DNA of 64,000 nt from Prostheceraeus crozeri (lineage: Eukaryota > Platyhelminthes > Polycladida > Euryleptidae): NCBI GenBank assembly GCA_907163375.1, contig CAJQUW010006273.1, positions 124,001-188,000 on the forward strand. Direction: 5' to 3'. Shown in pieces: positions 58,345 to 64,000 of the stretch. A program made the position numbers and the translations under genes. Under the pieces are notes generated by a model. That model was not told where the DNA came from. It saw only the letters and a list, made by a program, of their open reading frames with translations, and made no database searches. How positions within the stretch are numbered: position 1 is the first letter of the stretch; each line of letters opens with the position of its first letter.

Positions 58345-59837
58345 TTAATGATAACAAAAGTGTCGTCGACGTAGCGCAACCAAAATTTGGGTTGTAACTT
58401 GGAAATGGCAATGTTTTCTAACTTTTGCATAACTAATTCAGCAAGTAAACCTGAAATAGGTGATCCCAAAGGCGTACCTTTCTTTTTTTCGAAAAATCGG
58501 TTCTTAAATAAAAAATAAATGTTGAGGCACAGAGATATCAGTTCTAACAAAACAGTATTAGATAAGGAATGAGGATGAATAGAAAGGAATTCTGTTACAC
58601 ATGATTTTGCCAAATCTAATTGGATTGAGGGGTATAAGGATATGACATCAAAGCTAGCCATCAATTCATCTTCTGCAGCAGAAGTGCACTTCAATTTGCT
58701 CAAAAATTCTTGCGAATTGTTAATTGAAAAAGATGAGTGAGAAGTTAAATCTTTCAATTTCTTGAAAAGCCATTTGGCCAAATAATATGTAGGGGAATCA
58801 ACAAAGGAAACAACTGGGCGAAGTGGATAGTTTACCTTGTGGAGCTTGGGAAGTCCATAAATTTCAGCAATCGTGGTTTCCTTTGGAGATATAAATTTGT
58901 AGTCTTCAGCAGAAATAACTTTTTTCTTCTTCAATGTCAGTATCAGTACATACTTTTCCATTTTCCTGATTTGAGTTGTAGTTGGATCATTCATAACTTC
59001 ACAGTAGCTGGTTGAATCTGAAAGGATTTCAATCATTTTATCATCATATTGACTTCGGTCTAGAATGGCTGTGGATCCTCCTTTATCTGCAGGAAGAATT
59101 ATAATTGAAGAATCAGACTTCAAAGATTTGAGTGCCTTTTGTTCCTCACGTGAGAATGTGGAATGTCTGTTGTGTTTCTTCATGTGACTATTGAGATAAC
59201 TTCTAATGGTGCTTTTATCTTCTGGTTTCAAATCATTGACAGCCATGATAAACTCAGTTTCAGCCATAAATTTGAGAGGATCAGAATCTTTTGTATCAAA
59301 TTTCAAACATTTGTTCAAAACAGCGACTTCGCTCTCGGATAAGTTTCTACTGGAAAGATTGACTACCTTCTTTTCGTTGAAAACGTCTTTGTCAGAATCA
59401 AGCTTCAATCTCTTTAGCTTTATTACCATCGGTTGTCTCTTCTTTTCTTCTGCATATTTGCTTGTTGTGAAAATTGCTGATTTCAATTGAGAAAAAAGAA
59501 TTCGAGTTAAAGAGGATTCACACAAACTTTGGAATTCTTCTGCACGACTGGTAAAGCGATCTAAGCGACGATGGGCATCTTGAAATAAAACTTTTACCAT
59601 TTGTTTCCCATTACTCTTTGCTATTTCGAATCCAAGACGTGAAGGTACTGGAGGTTTATACTGAATTGAACACGGAAGAATATCAGATCTTTTACAATCA
59701 TGAAGGAAATGAAGCTGTTCTTTTGTTGTTATTATTCGATGTTCAAATTTCTCCCATTTTCTAGCAAATGAAAGGACAGTCGGTTCATATTGACTACGAA
59801 TTAATTTGAAAATTTGCATCCTGAGTGTGACTGACAT
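58345..59837 (-). pseudogene. Penelope C reverse transcriptase
   Basis: About 500 codons on the minus strand from the ATG at 59837, with no stop before the insertion border. The N-terminal domain precedes a complete palm: IILPADKGGSTAILDRSQYD, EIYGLPKLHKV, RPVVSFVDSPTYYLAKWL, the first aspartate in ASFDVISLYPSI, KKGTPLGSPISGLLAELVM and the catalytic WLRYVDDTFVI. The order and spacing are those of Penelope polymerases. The last codons of the open frame before 58311 are read from piggyBac DNA. The direct repeat at the element's 5' end covers the start codon. Confidence 0.9.
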
Positions 59838-59858
59838 ATATATACGGTATATATACTC

Positions 59859-59893
<35 letters not shown>

Positions 59894-59898
59894 TATAC
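59834..59898. repeat. TA-rich microsatellite
   Basis: Imperfect (TA)n with a palindromic TATATACGGTATATATA. It borders Penelope C. Confidence 0.85.
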
Positions 59899-62800
59899 TG
59901 TCCTTGTGAAAGATCAAATTATCTTTCCTTTGTGGTTTCTAAGCGTCCTTTAAATTACATGTTCATTTAAATCCGCACTTGACATTCGTAATGAGTTCTT
60001 TAATGTTTGAAAATCGAATCTTCCTTTGTTATTCAAGTGAAATAAATAAAATGAAATAAAATTGATTATGTGAACTTTATTATTTTATCCTCAATGCTAG
60101 AAATGAAATGTTCTCACTCTATTTGCATTGACCACTAAATAAACAATCGCTTACGACAAGGAAATGAATTCTATTAAGTACTTATTGAATTTGCAACTTC
60201 TCAACATCATTTGTTTAACAACAGCTGACAAAAGTTTCTGCTTATGATATCTGGATTATTAATTATCTATATGCGACACGTATTCCGTGGATTTCATACA
60301 ATTATCCTTAAATGTCAATAAAAGCTCACATCCCGCAATCGAGGAGGCTGAGCGCAATGGCTAATTTTATTGGAGCACAACCATCTCTCCATAGGATGCT
60401 GTTTTTGCGCAAATACCAAACTTTAGAGATTAACTATCAATGCTTCAAAGGGAGTGGGAATAAATACAATGAGTAAAATTGCCAACTAGTGAAATGTAAT
60501 CATTCTGTATAGCGGCTTCATACTCGTATACTTATGAAATACTGTGCGATTTTAACAAGGGGTCTCAGGCAGGGATGAATTCCTATGGTTTCTCATTTAT
60601 ATTCATTTGCATCTAACATGAAAAACATGTGAAAAGTTCCTACGTTCCATCTATTTGCAAACGTAGCTTCAAATAATAGTTTGCTTTTACGGGATCTGTT
60701 TTCGAATTTGCAAAGGAAAGATTGGCTGTAATTTTAGCTAGCAAATAATTGTGATAATATAATTCATTAATCTTTGGACGCTGAAATACTTTCTTGTTAA
60801 ATGTTGCAATATAAATCGGCAAATCGCCGCTATCAATCAGTAGATTGAATTCCTATTAACTAACCATGATTTCAACCCATCAATAACCTCACTGCATTTA
60901 AATGTTACATTTTTTCAAGCTCAATTTTCGAGTGTTCTAGCCTAGCCATTGTATGAGGTTGGGAATCGATCACCTCTTTTATCTGGTCACTTGTATGGCC
61001 GTCCTTCAAAAGAGTTGTCCCAAAAGCTGCGAGTCAAAATTCTCCATAAAATGAAAATTGTCTTTTAATGGGCAACTATCTGATTTGCCCATCACATGAT
61101 GTCTACAATCTAATTTTTGAAAAATAGCGCAGCATCTTGAATCAAACCGTCGTTGACGAAGGGAAAATATAACGGAATTAATGATAGTCATAGCCTATTT
61201 TAGTGCAAACTTCTATCACATTGGTCACAATGCACTTTAGATTTATCTTCATGTATCCACTTATTGTTTTATAATTAATAATAACTCAATGAAGAGACAA
61301 ATCTCAGAGGTTGAATTTATTAGAAGCAAAAGTACGAAGAGCGTATAACCGATAAATAACAAACTGAATGGTGCCAGTCAAAATTACCGACATTAAGTCT
61401 ACAATAATAAAACGATGCATGAAGACATGAAATAAATTGTGGCCATTGTGATGGAAATTTGTACATAATTATGAATTGGCTATTTTTGGCTGCACTATAT
61501 TCCTCCTTCGCCTATGATGTTCTGTGCAAGACGTTATTCAGTAAAAATTCCAGATTTGATTTAAAAATCATTGTGTTTAGTTACGTAAGATGAAATCAAT
61601 GTTAATTGTAAAACTAATTGAATAGGACTGTTTGCAAACTTTACTTGTGCGTCGAAAGATGGATGAATTATATTTTCTATAGACACTGCAACTCTAACTA
61701 TAGCATGCGTATAATCTACCTCAATGCCTTCAAAGCGTAGCATTCATTTTAAAAGAATCTGTGCTCAAAATATGCATAAAATTTTTTCTTCTCAATGACT
61801 TCAAATTTCAAATTTGAAATGAGCAATCAACCTCTCCATTTCATGTTTCAGTTAGAACAGGCTGCCATCAATTGATTTCATTCCGTGCATCGATTGTGTC
61901 TGAGTTAGCATGCCTTGTCGGAGATGTGTCGTGTCGAGTGCCACACCCCAAGTCCGGGTTTAAAAATATTTATCAACTCTTTTATGGAATACAGAAGATA
62001 TGCGTTCGTGGAAAAAACAATTCAGGTCTTTAATTCATTTTCACAGGCAAATTGATATTTTAAAATCCAATCATCTTCAGAAATGAAGATCTTTTAAGTA
62101 AAATCTCAAAAGTAATGACCATGTATAAAAAAGGATCATAGAGGCACCTTAACTAGCACCATACACGACAAAATTTGCAAAAGCCGAGATTCAATGTTTA
62201 GCATTACGCTCTGATCCTGTTTTCAGAAAGCTAACGGTAGTATCCTATTAAGTTTTAGCTTCATTATGCAGATCAGGGGTAGGTGCAGATAATACTATAG
62301 AATTTTCATAGACGATGTCATCATTACATAGTATAGTAATACACCGCTATAAATAGCCACGCGATGCGTAAAGCATGTTTCCCTACCGTACCCCGTCTCA
62401 CGCAATCACTGCCGCACTAATATAAAAAGCAAATGGAGCTCGTTTTCATCAATCTTGCTTTACGGTTTTTGTAATAATGCGATGAAAAACATCTGCAAAT
62501 AAACATCTAATACTAATTATTTTCTATGCTCAGGTGAACTGGCTCTGTGTAATCGTTTATGGCTACCAGCTGCATGACAAAGCCTATTTGGGCTTTTCCT
62601 AGCCGCGGCCTCTATTATTGTAGGACGAAGCGCAGGGTTTTATGGTTGCTAGGGAATTTAGTGCTTAGATTGTTCCATTCTGGGGACATCCTTCTGTTCA
62701 ATGCCTAGGGGAGCTGATGCTGTGCAGTATTTTGTGCAATTAAAATGCATCGGCAATGTGTCCTTTTGCATGTGTGGAACTTCTTATGAGTACCTGTTGA

Positions 62801-64000
62801 GATGCGAAAGATCACAAATAAAAACAAAGTTTGCACATAATCACTTTCTTTTTAATTCCAGGTTTGGATTGACACAACAAAATAAAATACAAAATAACTT
62901 AAAAATTCAAATAAAGTATTAGACTTTTGGAATCACTAGATTAGGATAATTTAATTCTACTGGAACGCTTCATTTACGTTTAGCTGCTGCAATTTCATTG
63001 CAATTGTCTGAATTTCAATACTAAGTTTTCATAGTTTCATGTTCTCGACCTCGATACTATTTAAGTCGACTTTGAGGACAAGGCTAGATGAAGGCATCGA
63101 GATCGTCCAGGCAAAAGTCGAATTTCTATATAATTTAAGCCTCATTGTATTCCATGCTGGCCAGTATTTCTTCTTTTCATGATAAATTGTTTGATGTCGA
63201 CATGTTAGACAGCCCTAGCAGATCCATTGATTTGTTACTCTGTTCTGTCCGTCTCAGTTCTAGGAGATGAATCATTGCCATATTTTAGAAGATAATTATA
63301 TTAAACTTTTCAGACATTTTAATACTCTCTCCTCATAAATCAATGTTCAATTTGAGAAGCAAACTCTAAGAATCCTTCAAAACTTTCAATCGAGAGTCTT
63401 TCATGAAGAGAAGGTGTCTGTCTGGCTGTGCAAATGAAAGAATTATTTCAATTTATAAACGATGAGAAGGAAGCTTATTCTCTTGTTAACTGAAGCTTCG
63501 TAGCGCACTCATATCATTGCATACTTTGACATTCAACGTCTCTCATTTATTCACATCTCGATTGGGGTTGAAGCGAGGTAGGGAGATCAATAATACCTTT
63601 GTAGCGAATGAATTTCTCTAGCTCGACGTGCACGACACTTCTCGGTTCTCACAACTGCTAGCACTTACGAGAAAGGAAAATTCTCTTTCGAAAGTACCTA
63701 CGAGGTAGAGAACTGAGACGGTCTTTAGTTTTGACAAACTTAATCGATGCAACAATTAAATCTCATTATTCCGATCTTTCCTTCCTTCATACTTTGAAAA
63801 CACACAAGGTTTGATATTCTCCTTGTTAGAATACAACGTGACTGTCTATTTCACAATGTTACTGTGAAAAACTGATGTGGAATTGATTATCACATGTCTG
63901 AGAGATGTAAATGTCTCGACTTAGAGGAACAGATTGACTTTTTTTCAGGAACTCATCACACCCACATTATCATAACACATTTAAGCGACGCAGCCAAAAT
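59899..64000. other. non-coding, nothing recognised
   Basis: About 4.1 kb of AT-rich sequence with short frames only. Around 62390-62450 a TATAAAAAG word follows a GC-richer segment and might be a promoter, without further support. No exon, RNA or repeat identified. Confidence 0.45.

Larger units (their letters stand above)
55408..59837 (-). mobile_element. Penelope-like element C, interrupted by piggyBac
   Basis: The best-preserved retroelement of the window, on the minus strand. The polymerase lies at 58345-59837, and the rest of the protein, with its GIY-YIG nuclease, at 55562-56471. Between them is a piggyBac copy at a TTAA site. A direct repeat of about 35 bases (ATTAATTTGAAAATTTGCAT and onward) lies at both ends, 55408-55442 and 59800-59834, as expected of the tandem or pseudo-LTR layout of Penelope elements. 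Both flanks are TA microsatellite. Apart from the insertion I see no break in the coding parts, so it looks young. Confidence 0.85.

Noticed and set aside
59206-59490. 94-codon plus frame inside Penelope C
   Set aside because: Shadow of the Penelope polymerase on the other strand.
46757-59898. TA microsatellites as matching target duplications of a single large insertion
   Set aside because: TA runs are common in the window and the sequence between them is explained by separate elements with their own borders.
1-64000. CRISPR array or bacterial operon structure
   Set aside because: No regularly spaced repeats, and the sequence is plainly eukaryotic with introns and animal transposons.

Overview
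The window is eukaryotic nuclear DNA from an invertebrate animal, probably marine. It is AT-rich and gene-poor. Possible host coding sequence appears only as short exons with GT/AG borders, and most long open frames belong to transposable elements. Recurrent TAGGCCTA and ACATGTA words and the mix of elements (Penelope-like, Crypton, piggyBac, Tc1/mariner, hAT, CR1/L2-like LINEs, a tRNA-type SINE head) suit a lophotrochozoan or a non-vertebrate deuterostome. The sequence alone does not decide the species.

Layout. 1-7.7 kb: a minus-strand host gene, seen as two exons (5632-5867 and 869-1082) whose reading phases fit, the second coding for a transmembrane segment; a third, weaker exon candidate lies at 7456-7622. 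A foldback repeat sits in the intron. 8.4-12.2 kb: a Tc1-like transposase relic, a 5'-truncated piggyBac piece, a deleted hAT copy with its terminal repeats, and a decayed LINE. 12.2-19 kb: no convincing gene. 19.1-27.1 kb: a LINE cut in two by a 4,881-bp non-coding element with TA at both borders, CCCGAG ends and arrays of short subterminal repeats. 27.2-30.1 kb: three DNA elements in a row, namely a short piggyBac copy, a nearly whole mariner-type element of DD41D type, and a small TTAA-flanked MITE. 31.25 kb: a possible plus-strand host exon. 33-35.3 kb: a Crypton-type tyrosine recombinase gene bounded by a perfect 24-bp inverted repeat and accompanied by three hairpins. 37-46 kb: a SINE head, a broken reverse transcriptase element on the minus strand, otherwise empty. 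46.8-52.3 kb: a nest of Penelope-like pieces, including a near-perfect 1.28-kb palindrome with hammerhead-like motifs in both arms, followed by a 2.56-kb DNA transposon with roughly 190-bp inverted repeats and a transposase family I know but cannot name. 52.3-54.7 kb: a second LINE of the 11-kb family. 55.4-59.8 kb: a Penelope-like element with terminal direct repeats, interrupted by a piggyBac copy at a TTAA site. 59.9-64 kb: TA microsatellite, then nothing recognisable.

The elements mostly act on each other rather than with the host. At least three clean insertions of one element into another can be read from target-site duplications: the TA element into the LINE, the palindromic Penelope pair into another Penelope copy, and piggyBac into Penelope. 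The candidates most worth following are the inverted-repeat-bounded Crypton, the long-TIR transposon, the large TA element and the Penelope palindrome.
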